Shown here piece by piece: positions 33,793-41,032 of a stretch of DNA of 47,107 nucleotides. Source of the DNA: JBOFFC01 sp051648405 (GTDB taxonomy: Bacteria; Planctomycetota; Planctomycetia; Pirellulales; Lacipirellulaceae); contig JBOFFC010000038.1 of NCBI GenBank assembly GCA_051648405.1, positions 1-47,107 of the forward strand. Reading direction: 5' to 3'. Both the position numbers and the translations under genes were made by a program. Each line of letters starts with the position of its first letter. Position 1 is the stretch's first letter. The notes below the pieces were generated by a model, which was not told where the DNA came from, did not search any database, and saw nothing but the letters and a program-made list of their open reading frames with translations.

Positions 33793-35160
33793 CGCCCGTG
33801 GCCGGCGCAACAGGGCGGTGCAACTCACCACCAGTCCGATGACCCCCAGCACCGACAGGGCGTAGCAGACCCCTTTGAGGAACACGAGCTGCTGCCCGCC
33901 ACCTAGGCCCAGGTCCTTGCCGAGCTGCAGCGCAACGCTCCCGGTGTACCCCACGGCGTCGGCCAGGTAGATGCCGAAGACCGCGGTGCCGGCGAAGCCC
34001 GTCGAGGCGATCATCCGGTCGAAGAGCATTGAGTTGAACGGGACGTACGCCAGGTACCCTCCCAGGCCGATCAGGGTGTACCACCAAAAGCCGCTGATCT
34101 GACCGGCGTCGAGCAGCAGTGTCGCGACGCCGATCGTCGCCAGGCCAAGCGACATAACTCCGTAGGTCGCCGTCAGACCCCATCGGTTGTCGGACACCCG
34201 GCACAGCTGTGACAGCACAACGATCACGCCGAGCGCCACGAGCAGCTCGCCGCGCGAGACGATTGTCTTGTTGTCTTCGTACTGGTACCCGAGCTGATCG
34301 AACACCTCGACGGCGTAGTTGTCGCGGTAGTCGCGGAACGCGGTCAGCATGAAGTAGACCGCGAGCGCCGCCACCATCGGGACGGCGTACCGCCCGAAGA
34401 ACGCCCACCGCGCCGCGCCGTTCATCGGCTTCCGCTCGACGCGGGCCGAACGGTCCTCCTTCGTTGGGTCGGGGACTTGGTCCAGCAGCCAGGCGAAGAA
34501 CACGAACGGCACGAAGAACAACGAGCCCGTCACGGCCGGCATCCACTGCTCGGCCATCGGGGGGAAGGGATTTGGGAGGACGAGCCCCCAGCTCTCGGGC
34601 GTCGGCATCGGGAAGTCGGCGCCGGCGAGGACCGCCCGCCCGACGTCCTTCACGACGCCGCTCGAAACGATGTACGCGCAGCTCAGGCCCGCCATCAGGA
34701 ACTCCGAGGTCCGCCGCCCCTCGAGGTACAGCACCACCAGGCCCCAGACCATGCCGAGCGGCAACCCGTTGAGGAACAGCGCCCCCGCGCGGAGCCAAGG
34801 CTTGTCGAGCGGCGCCATGCCGAACAGCACGAGCGCGAGCTCGGAGGCACAAATCAAACCGATCAGCGTCGGCAAGCGACCGCGGCGACCCGCCTCGGAG
34901 CAGACCTTCACCCCCAGGTACTTGGACGTCGCGTACCCGATCACCTGCGAGATCACGAACAGGGTCTTGAGCTCGATCCCGTCGCCGATCGGCACGGGGC
35001 TCCCCTCGTAGGTCCCGGCGGCGAACGGCTTGCGGAACGCGTACATGCAGAAATATGCGCAGAACGCGACGCTCGTCGCGTAGACGCTCAGCGTGCTTCC
35101 CCCCCGCTCGGCGAGCCAGCGGCTCAAAAAGGACGGCTCGCGCGGCGATTCGCTCGGCAT
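33790..35160 (-). CDS. DUF5690-type MFS-like transporter
   Basis: Integral membrane protein of 456 residues with about twelve helices, distantly related to sugar-phosphate/phosphate antiporters (GlpT/UhpC type). The first helix carries AFCAYFCMYAFRKPFAAGTY, which I associate with DUF5690 proteins of Bacteroidetes and Planctomycetes. The following VIGYATSKYLGVKVCSE resembles the start of GlpT-like carriers. I use the ATG at 35160 (MPSESPREP); a GTG at 35184 is also possible. It is divergent from the PhnZ-like gene and flanks a phosphonate-degradation set, so phosphonate or organophosphate uptake is the likely role. That role is inferred from context. Confidence 0.8.
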   Translation of the reverse strand: MPSESPREPSFLSRWLAERGGSTLSVYATSVAFCAYFCMYAFRKPFAAGTYEGSPVPIGDGIELKTLFVISQVIGYATSKYLGVKVCSEAGRRGRLPTLIGLICASELALVLFGMAPLDKPWLRAGALFLNGLPLGMVWGLVVLYLEGRRTSEFLMAGLSCAYIVSSGVVKDVGRAVLAGADFPMPTPESWGLVLPNPFPPMAEQWMPAVTGSLFFVPFVFFAWLLDQVPDPTKEDRSARVERKPMNGAARWAFFGRYAVPMVAALAVYFMLTAFRDYRDNYAVEVFDQLGYQYEDNKTIVSRGELLVALGVIVVLSQLCRVSDNRWGLTATYGVMSLGLATIGVATLLLDAGQISGFWWYTLIGLGGYLAYVPFNSMLFDRMIASTGFAGTAVFGIYLADAVGYTGSVALQLGKDLGLGGGQQLVFLKGVCYALSVLGVIGLVVSCTALLRRPRA

Positions 35161-35217
35161 AGATCGATCCGACGGTGATTGCACGGAAGGGCAGGGGGCC
35201 GGGAAGCTACCCGCGCC

Positions 35218-35235
35218 CTGTTAAGTTTCCGTGAA
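35218..35235 (+). promoter_or_regulatory. Possible Pho-box-like site in the phosphonate promoter region
   Basis: CTGTTAA and CCGTGAA occur 11 bases apart, the period of the two heptamers in a PhoB box (consensus CTGTCAT), between the divergent transporter and oxygenase genes. Matches are 5/7 and 4/7, so this is weak. Confidence 0.25.
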
Positions 35236-35348
35236 TAGCCGGGCCGAGCGCTGTGTGTCAAACGTTCTGCGCTCCTCGCCGGATGGCGCGGCGGCGCCAC
35301 CGCGATAGCCTAGCGTTTAATCTACCCCCCCGGATGAGGATCCGTTTG

Positions 35349-35924
35349 ATGCCCGAGCTGTCGGTTGGTTCTCCCCTCGCCGAGGACGTGTTGCGGTTGT
35401 TTCGCCACAGTGGCGACTCGATGTACGGGGGCGAAGGGGTCACGCAGCTCGAGCACGGGTTGCAAGCGGCCCTTATGGCCGAGCAGGAGGGCGCCCCCAG
35501 CGAGCTGATCGTCGCGGCCTTGCTCCACGACATCGGCCACTTGCTGCACGACCTGCCGGACGACGCCCCCGACAATGGGATCGACGACGTGCACGAGGAG
35601 CTCGGCGCCCGCTGGCTCGAGCGACGATTCCCCCCCGCTGTGCTCGAGCCCGTGCGGTTGCACGTCGCCGCAAAGCGCTACTTGTGCGCCGCCGAGCCCG
35701 CGTACCAAGGGGGACTCAGCGAACCCTCGCTGGTCAGTCTCGCCCTGCAAGGGGGTCCAATGTCGCCGGCGGAGTGCGAAGCGTTCCGCCGCGGCGAGTT
35801 CTTCGACAACGCGATCCGCCTGCGTCGCTGGGACGACGAGGCAAAGGTCGTCGGACTGGCGACCCCCTCGCTCGAGCACTTCTGCACGCACCTCGACCGT
35901 GTCGCGTTGCCCGCTACGCTGTAG
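35349..35924 (+). CDS. PhnZ-like HD-domain mixed-valent diiron oxygenase
   Basis: HD-domain protein of 191 residues, matching the phosphonate-operon HD family that includes PhnZ, which oxidatively cleaves (R)-1-hydroxy-2-aminoethylphosphonate to glycine and phosphate. The start at 35349 aligns it with PhnZ with a shift of two residues: Tyr26 and Glu29 (MYGGEGVTQLEH) correspond to the substrate-gating Tyr24 and Glu27, His36 to His34, His60-Asp61 and His64 (LLHDIGHLL) to the HD core, and His82 and His105 follow. All iron ligands I can check are kept. TmpB, which acts on the trimethylated analogue, is the main alternative. PhnZ normally needs a PhnY dioxygenase to make its substrate, and none is nearby. 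Confidence 0.87.
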   Translation: MPELSVGSPLAEDVLRLFRHSGDSMYGGEGVTQLEHGLQAALMAEQEGAPSELIVAALLHDIGHLLHDLPDDAPDNGIDDVHEELGARWLERRFPPAVLEPVRLHVAAKRYLCAAEPAYQGGLSEPSLVSLALQGGPMSPAECEAFRRGEFFDNAIRLRRWDDEAKVVGLATPSLEHFCTHLDRVALPATL

Positions 35925-35960
35925 CGAGCGGACGCCCCTCCTCCGAACGGACCTCGATCG

Positions 35961-37142
35961 ATGACGTCGGAACGTGTCGCCGTAATCGGCGCGGGGATCG
36001 TTGGACTCGCCCACGCGTGGCGGGAAGCCGCTAGCGGCGCCCGGGTCACGCTGTTCGAGCGCTCGCCGCGAGCCGAGGGGGCGAGTGTCCGAAACTTCGG
36101 GATGGTCTGGCCGATCGGCCAGCCCGCCGACCGGCTCGACGACGCGCTCCGCAGCCGCGCGCTGTGGGACGAGTTCCGCAGCGCCACCGGCGTGTGGGGC
36201 GGGCCCTACGGGTCTCTGCACGTTGCGACGCGCGAAGACGAGGCCCGCGTACTCGAAGAGTTCGCCGACGGCGCCTCCGGCGCGGGATACCGCGTGGAAT
36301 TGCTGAGCGGCGCCGAGACCGCGGCACGATGCCCCGCGACCGCTAGCCGCAATCCGATCGCCGGCTTGTACAGCGACACGGAGCTAGGCGTCGATCCGCG
36401 CGAAGCGGTCGCAGCGGCGCCCGGGTGGCTCGCCGAGCGGTACGGCGTTGAGCTCTGCTTCGGCACGACGGTCGTCGAGGCCGACGGGGGCGCCCTGACG
36501 ACGAGCGACGGCGGCCACCACTCTTTCGACCGCGTCACCATCGCCTCGGGCGCCGACTTCCAGACGTTGTTCCCCGACGTCTTCGCCGACCACGCCGTAG
36601 GTCGCTGCAAGCTGCAGATGATGCGCACCACGCGGCAGCCGAGCGGCTGGCGCCTCGGCCCGATGGTCGCCAGCGGCCTCACCCTGAGGCACTACCCGAC
36701 GTTCGCAGGGTGCCCCGGGCATTCCGAGCTAAGACAACGGATCGCCACGGAGACGCCCGAGCTCGACCGCTACGGGATCCACGTCATGGCGGCCCAAAAC
36801 GGCCGCGGCGAGGTCGTCCTCGGCGACTCGCACGAGTACGGCGAAGAGATCACGCCGTTCGACAACGACGAGATCACGCGACTGATGATCCGCGAGCTGC
36901 AGAAGATCGTCGATTTCCCCGACTGGACGCTCGCAGCGCGATGGCACGGGATCTACGCGATCCAGTCCCCGCCGTCGCTCCAGTTCGTCCACCAGCCTTC
37001 GGACGCCGTGACGATCGTCATCGCGACCGGCGGGTGCGGCATGACGATGTCGTTCGGCCTCGCCGACAAGATGGTGAAGGCCCGCCAACGTGGTGAGAAC
37101 GGCGCGAAGCTCGTCGAAGTCGGAAGCGGAGAGGCGGAATGA
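35961..37142 (+). CDS. FAD-dependent amine oxidase of phosphonate clusters (PbfC/PbfD-like, TIGR03364 type)
   Basis: D-amino-acid/glycine-oxidase-fold flavoprotein, 393 residues, with the dinucleotide motif VAVIGAGIVGLAHAW at residues 6-20. FAD oxidoreductases of this kind recur beside phosphonate genes. Characterised members (PbfC, PbfD) oxidise aminoethylphosphonate derivatives, the N-methyl form best, to phosphonoacetaldehyde. That fits the next gene, phnX, which overlaps it by four bases (ATGA at 37139) and would cleave that aldehyde. The exact amine substrate cannot be read from sequence; glycine or sarcosine oxidase activity is an alternative that the context argues against. Confidence 0.85.
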   Translation: MTSERVAVIGAGIVGLAHAWREAASGARVTLFERSPRAEGASVRNFGMVWPIGQPADRLDDALRSRALWDEFRSATGVWGGPYGSLHVATREDEARVLEEFADGASGAGYRVELLSGAETAARCPATASRNPIAGLYSDTELGVDPREAVAAAPGWLAERYGVELCFGTTVVEADGGALTTSDGGHHSFDRVTIASGADFQTLFPDVFADHAVGRCKLQMMRTTRQPSGWRLGPMVASGLTLRHYPTFAGCPGHSELRQRIATETPELDRYGIHVMAAQNGRGEVVLGDSHEYGEEITPFDNDEITRLMIRELQKIVDFPDWTLAARWHGIYAIQSPPSLQFVHQPSDAVTIVIATGGCGMTMSFGLADKMVKARQRGENGAKLVEVGSGEAE

Positions 37143-37990
37143 TCACTCAGCCCACGAGCGTCCGCTCGTTCACGCCGGCGCGACTGCAAGCGGTCGTCCT
37201 CGATTGGGCCGGCACAACGGTCGATTTCGGGAGTCGCGCTCCGATCATGGCGCTGCTGGCCGCGTTCGAGCAAACGGGCGTCCCGATCACCGAGGCCGAG
37301 GCGCGGGCCCCGATGGGTCGCGCTAAACGTGACCACCTCGACGAGCTCCTGACGAACCCGGCGATCGCCGCTCGTTGGCGCGAGGCCCGCGGGGCCGATC
37401 CGAACGAGCGCGACCTGGACGCGATCTACGGCGAGTTCCTCGTGCTGCAAGCGGAGTGCGTCGTTGCGGCCTCGCCGGTCATCGAAGGCTGCCCCGCGGC
37501 GATCGACGCCTGCCGGTCGCGGGGGCTGAAGATCGGGTCGAGCACCGGCTACCCGCGATCGCTGCTCGACGGGGTGATCGCCCGCGCCGCCACGGAGGGC
37601 TACTCCCCCGACGTCGCGCTGTCGGCCGACGACGTCGCCCCCGGGCGTCCGGCGCCTTGGTTGATCCTCGAGAACGCCCGACGGCTCGGTGTCTTTCCCG
37701 CTTCGGCGATCGCGAACGTCGATGACACGCCCGCCGGCATCGAGTCCGGTCGCAACGCGGGCGCGTGGTGCGTCGGCGTTGTCCGGAGCGGCAACGAGGT
37801 CGGCCTCAGCGAGTCGGCGCTCGCCGCGCTCCCCTCTGCCGAACGTGACGCGAAGCTCGCGGTGGCCGCAGAGCGACTCGTCGCCGCCGGCGCCCACCTG
37901 CTGATCGACACGATTGCTGACCTGCCCGACGCGATCGATCGGATCAACGGTCAACTCGTCGCCGGGCGCGGTCCCGACGAGGCTGTTTAG
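37139..37990 (+). CDS. phnX: Phosphonoacetaldehyde hydrolase (phosphonatase)
   Basis: HAD-superfamily enzyme that splits phosphonoacetaldehyde into acetaldehyde and phosphate. The nucleophile is Asp22 in VLDWAGTTVDFG. The cap domain has the family-specific Schiff-base lysine, Lys63, in PMGRAKRDHLDEL. The core continues with GSSTGYPRSLL and the acidic metal loop ANVDDTPAGI. The 283-residue length is normal. It is translationally coupled to the preceding flavoprotein gene. No PhnW transaminase gene is present in the window, so the aldehyde must come from another reaction. Confidence 0.94.
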   Translation: MITQPTSVRSFTPARLQAVVLDWAGTTVDFGSRAPIMALLAAFEQTGVPITEAEARAPMGRAKRDHLDELLTNPAIAARWREARGADPNERDLDAIYGEFLVLQAECVVAASPVIEGCPAAIDACRSRGLKIGSSTGYPRSLLDGVIARAATEGYSPDVALSADDVAPGRPAPWLILENARRLGVFPASAIANVDDTPAGIESGRNAGAWCVGVVRSGNEVGLSESALAALPSAERDAKLAVAAERLVAAGAHLLIDTIADLPDAIDRINGQLVAGRGPDEAV

Positions 37991-38039
37991 CAGCCTGACG
38001 ATCCTTCAGGCGGCTGCGTCGTCGCACGGAGGCGACGTC

Positions 38040-38067
38040 GAAACCACGGCGGTTTCGCCGCGGTTTC
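38040..38067. terminator. Hairpin between convergent phnX and PLP enzyme genes
   Basis: Inverted arms 38040-38051 and 38056-38067 pair at 11 of 12 positions around a GTTT loop. They lie between two converging genes, so it may stop transcription from both sides. Confidence 0.55.
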
Positions 38068-38125
38068 GCGAGTTGTGAGCTTGGCGAGGAGAAAAAGCGC
38101 CACGGCGGCGTCCGTCAACCGGCTG

Positions 38126-39436
38126 CTAGGCCTCGATCTCGTCGAGCGTCTCGGCAAACGCCCCGAGCATCTCGTCGCACGCCGCTTCGTCGTGCGCGAG
38201 TGACAGGTAGAGCTTGGTCCCCATGGGGTTGAGGAACACGCCCCGCGAAAAGAGCCCGAGCATCAGCTTCCGCGCGAAGCCCTTGTCACGGTGCTGACTC
38301 GTGCGGTAGTCGCTCGGCTCCTGGTCCGTGAACGCGACCTGCGCGAGGGGCCCGTCGCCGAGCACCGCGGCCTCGATTCCGTGCTGCGCTAGCACTTCTG
38401 TTAGGCCGCTGCGAAGGTACTCGCCGAGAGCGAACAGCCGCTTGTAGACGCCGGGCTCGCGCAGCACGCCGAGCGTCGCGAGCGAAGCGGTCGCCGAAAC
38501 GGGGTTCCCGCCGAGCGTCGATGCCGTCCACACGTAGGAGTCGATCCCGTGGCGGCTCTCGCGCGCCAGGTCCATCACGTCGCCGCGCCCGCCAAACGCC
38601 CCGATGGGAAGGCCCCCGCCGAGCGCTTTGCCGTAGGCGACGAGGTCGGGCACGACGCCGTACCGCTCCTGCGCGCCGCCGTAGGCCAAGCGGAATCCCG
38701 TCACCACTTCGTCGAACACCAGCAGCACGCCGTGCCGGGCCGTTGCTTCGCGGAGGGCTTCCAGAAAGCCCGACTTCGGGGGAAGACAGCGTTGCAACGG
38801 CTCGACGATCACCGCGGCGAGGCCGCGGGCGTGCCGAGCGATCAACTCGGCCGAGGCCTCGGCGTCGTTGAATGGCGCCACCAGGACGCCGCCGCCGTGG
38901 TGGGCGGTCAGCCCGTCGCTCGATGGTTCTGGTTCGGGGAAGTCCAGGTTCCGCGCGGGGAACATGCTCGTCACGCCGACGTCGTGGGCGCCGTGGTACG
39001 CCCCCTCGAACCGCAGGACGTTGTCGCGGCCGGTAAACGCCCGCGCGAGCCGCAAGCAGTACATGGTCGCCTCGGTGCCCGAGGCGCAGAACCGGACGGT
39101 GTCGCAGGCCGGGCTGGCGGCGACGATCCGCTCGGCGAGCTCGAGCGAGGCGTCGGTGACCGTGGCGAAGTTCGTGCCCAAGGCCAGCCGCTGGGCGACA
39201 GGTCCGACGACGCGCGGGTTCGCGTGCCCCAGGAGCACCGAGCCCCAGCCCATCGAGAAATCAACCATCCGCCGCCCGTCGGCGGTCCACAACTCGCAGC
39301 CATCACCCCGTGTAACGACCGGCGTGAGCTCGCGCGGGAGGTTGAACTCACCATTGCCCCCAGCCGGGAAGACTGCCCACGCCCGATCGGCCCACCGCGA
39401 GATCGCTGGCTGCAGAGTTTCAACGGTCATTTCCAT
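38126..39436 (-). CDS. Class III PLP enzyme, candidate 1-hydroxy-2-aminoethylphosphonate ammonia-lyase (PbfA-like)
   Basis: Aminotransferase-III fold, 436 residues from MEMTVETL (the frame is open to 39517). The PLP lysine is Lys270 (VAYGKALGGGLPIGAF), Asp242 lies in FDEVVTGFR, and CASGTEATMYCLRLAR binds the cofactor phosphate. Overall it resembles glutamate-1-semialdehyde aminomutase (HemL). PbfA, a lyase of this fold, converts (R)-1-hydroxy-2-aminoethylphosphonate to phosphonoacetaldehyde and ammonia and is encoded next to phosphonate genes. Convergence with phnX and nearness to a PhnZ-like gene favour PbfA over HemL, but sequence alone cannot separate them by eye. Confidence 0.72.
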   Translation of the reverse strand: MEMTVETLQPAISRWADRAWAVFPAGGNGEFNLPRELTPVVTRGDGCELWTADGRRMVDFSMGWGSVLLGHANPRVVGPVAQRLALGTNFATVTDASLELAERIVAASPACDTVRFCASGTEATMYCLRLARAFTGRDNVLRFEGAYHGAHDVGVTSMFPARNLDFPEPEPSSDGLTAHHGGGVLVAPFNDAEASAELIARHARGLAAVIVEPLQRCLPPKSGFLEALREATARHGVLLVFDEVVTGFRLAYGGAQERYGVVPDLVAYGKALGGGLPIGAFGGRGDVMDLARESRHGIDSYVWTASTLGGNPVSATASLATLGVLREPGVYKRLFALGEYLRSGLTEVLAQHGIEAAVLGDGPLAQVAFTDQEPSDYRTSQHRDKGFARKLMLGLFSRGVFLNPMGTKLYLSLAHDEAACDEMLGAFAETLDEIEA

Positions 39437-39520
39437 TTGCGGCTCGGGCGAGAGTTCGATTGCTGACAGCGATGACACTACGACCACCGGACCCCGTAGC
39501 CAAGCGGGAGAACGCAATTC

Positions 39521-39554
39521 GCTTGTCTCCGTGCGCTCAGCAGTAGAGACAAGC
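39521..39554. promoter_or_regulatory. Inverted repeat upstream of the sugar regulator, possible operator
   Basis: GCTTGTCTC (39521-39529) and GAGACAAGC (39546-39554) are perfect inverted 9-mers with centres 25 bases apart. They lie between divergent genes, 29 bases upstream of the regulator start. An autoregulatory site is plausible. Confidence 0.45.
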
Positions 39555-39582
39555 TCGACTTGGCAGTGTCTGATGAGCGTAG

Positions 39583-40872
39583 ATGACTCAACTCGCTTCA
39601 GCGTCGGGACCCCGTAGCAGTCTTAGGGAGCCCTCGACGCAAGAGCATGAAGAAACGGTTAAGGCGACCCCCGCCCGAGTCCGTCAGCAGAGGGTCGCCC
39701 TGCTGATCGATACGGCCACGTCCTGGGGCTCGGGCCTGATCGAAGGGGTGGTCTCGTACGCGAAGGCCCGTCGGAAGCCGTGGCTCTTCTCGCTTGAGCC
39801 GCGCGGTAAGTACGAGCCAATGATGCTCCCGCACGGGTGGGCCGGCGATGGCGTCGTCGCGCGAATCACCCACGCGGCGCTCGCCGAGCAGCTCATCACG
39901 ATGCGAGTCCCGGCAGTGAACGTGTCCTGGTTCCGCTACGGCGAGAACCTGATCCCGCGCTGCACGTGCGACGAGGTCGCCTCCGCCGAGATGGCCGCCA
40001 AGTACTTCCTGGCAAGCGGTTTCCGCCAGTTCGCCTATTGCGCATCGACGTTGCGCCCCAGCTACCACGACCGGCTTGCAATCGCCTTCGCCCGCGCCGT
40101 CGAACGAGCCGGGTACCCCTGCACGCTGTTCCAACCCGACCACGAGCGCTTTGCCGCTCTCGACTCCGAGCAACAGCTCGGCGAGCTGGCCGCGTGGTTG
40201 ACGGCGCTCCCCCGGCCGGTCGCGCTGCTGGCGTTCGATGACCTGCAAGGGCGACAAGTGACTGAGGCGTGCGCCCTATCGGGGCTCGCCGTTCCGGACG
40301 ACGTCGCGGTGCTCGGGGGAGAGCACGACGAGCTCTGCTCGCGCATCTCAAGCCCGCCGCTGTCGTCGGTCGATCAGGGCCCGCTCGAGGTCGGCTACCG
40401 GGCGGGCCAGATGCTAGACCAACTGATGGCTGGCGAGACGCTCGCCGAGTCCAACGTGTTGCTGCCGCCGCGACGGATCATCACGCGTCCCTCGACCGAC
40501 AAGGTCGCGGTGGACGACGACTTGCTCTCTGAAGCGATCCGCTACATCCGCGTTCACTTCGCCGACGAGCTGCGCATCCGGGACATCCTGCACGCAGTTC
40601 CTCTTAGCCGGCGAGCGCTCGAGATCGGCTTCCGTCGGCACCTGGGCCGCACGCCGCGCGAAGAGATCCGCCGGGTGCGCGTGCAAAAGGCCCTCGAGCT
40701 GCTGTGTGACACCGACTGGCCGGTGACGCGCATCGCGAACACCTGCGGGTTCGACCGACCAGAGTTGCTCACCCGCGCCTTCCGCCGCGAGCTCAAGGCG
40801 ACCCCGACCGAGTTCCGCAAGCGCGTCGCGGCGCTCCGCGACACCCGGGTTGCCGCCCCCGAGGCCGAGTAG
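39583..40872 (+). CDS. XylR-type transcriptional regulator (LacI-like sensor plus AraC DNA-binding domain)
   Basis: 429 residues. After a polar N-terminus of about 35 residues comes a periplasmic-binding-protein-like sugar sensor (residues 37-300: VALLIDTATSWGSGLIEGV, then LLAFDDLQGRQVTEAC and VAVLGGEHDELC). An AraC-type double helix-turn-helix closes the protein (residues 315-415), with LSRRALEIGFRRHLGRTPREE and ITRIANTCGFDRPELLTRAFRR-like helices. This is the E. coli XylR arrangement. It lies directly upstream of araB, araD and araA, so L-arabinose is the most likely effector. Xylose is the alternative, since xylA is also in the window though 38 kb away. Confidence 0.88.
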   Translation: MTQLASASGPRSSLREPSTQEHEETVKATPARVRQQRVALLIDTATSWGSGLIEGVVSYAKARRKPWLFSLEPRGKYEPMMLPHGWAGDGVVARITHAALAEQLITMRVPAVNVSWFRYGENLIPRCTCDEVASAEMAAKYFLASGFRQFAYCASTLRPSYHDRLAIAFARAVERAGYPCTLFQPDHERFAALDSEQQLGELAAWLTALPRPVALLAFDDLQGRQVTEACALSGLAVPDDVAVLGGEHDELCSRISSPPLSSVDQGPLEVGYRAGQMLDQLMAGETLAESNVLLPPRRIITRPSTDKVAVDDDLLSEAIRYIRVHFADELRIRDILHAVPLSRRALEIGFRRHLGRTPREEIRRVRVQKALELLCDTDWPVTRIANTCGFDRPELLTRAFRRELKATPTEFRKRVAALRDTRVAAPEAE

Positions 40873-40953
40873 CGCCACTGCCGATTGGGCGCCCGAGCCC
40901 ACTCGCGGTGCTTCTTGCAGACTGTCCCCAGTAGGTGGCTAGGCGTCGGGAAT

Positions 40954-40983
40954 CCCGGCGGCGACAATCCCGCCACCGCCGGG
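40954..40983 (+). promoter_or_regulatory. Inverted repeat before araB
   Basis: CCCGGCGG (40954-40961) and CCGCCGGG (40976-40983) are perfect 8-base arms with a 14-base loop. The site sits between the regulator stop and the araB start and could end the regulator transcript or serve as a binding site. Confidence 0.3.
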
Positions 40984-41032
40984 CCGTGTCATGTCGCGGC
41001 GGGCGCACCACGATTGGCGGAAGAGGGGTCCC

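Noticed and set aside
38126..39436. HemL (glutamate-1-semialdehyde aminomutase) as first choice
   Set aside because: The fold fits, but the gene converges on phnX in a phosphonate cluster and no other tetrapyrrole gene is near. It is kept as the alternative.
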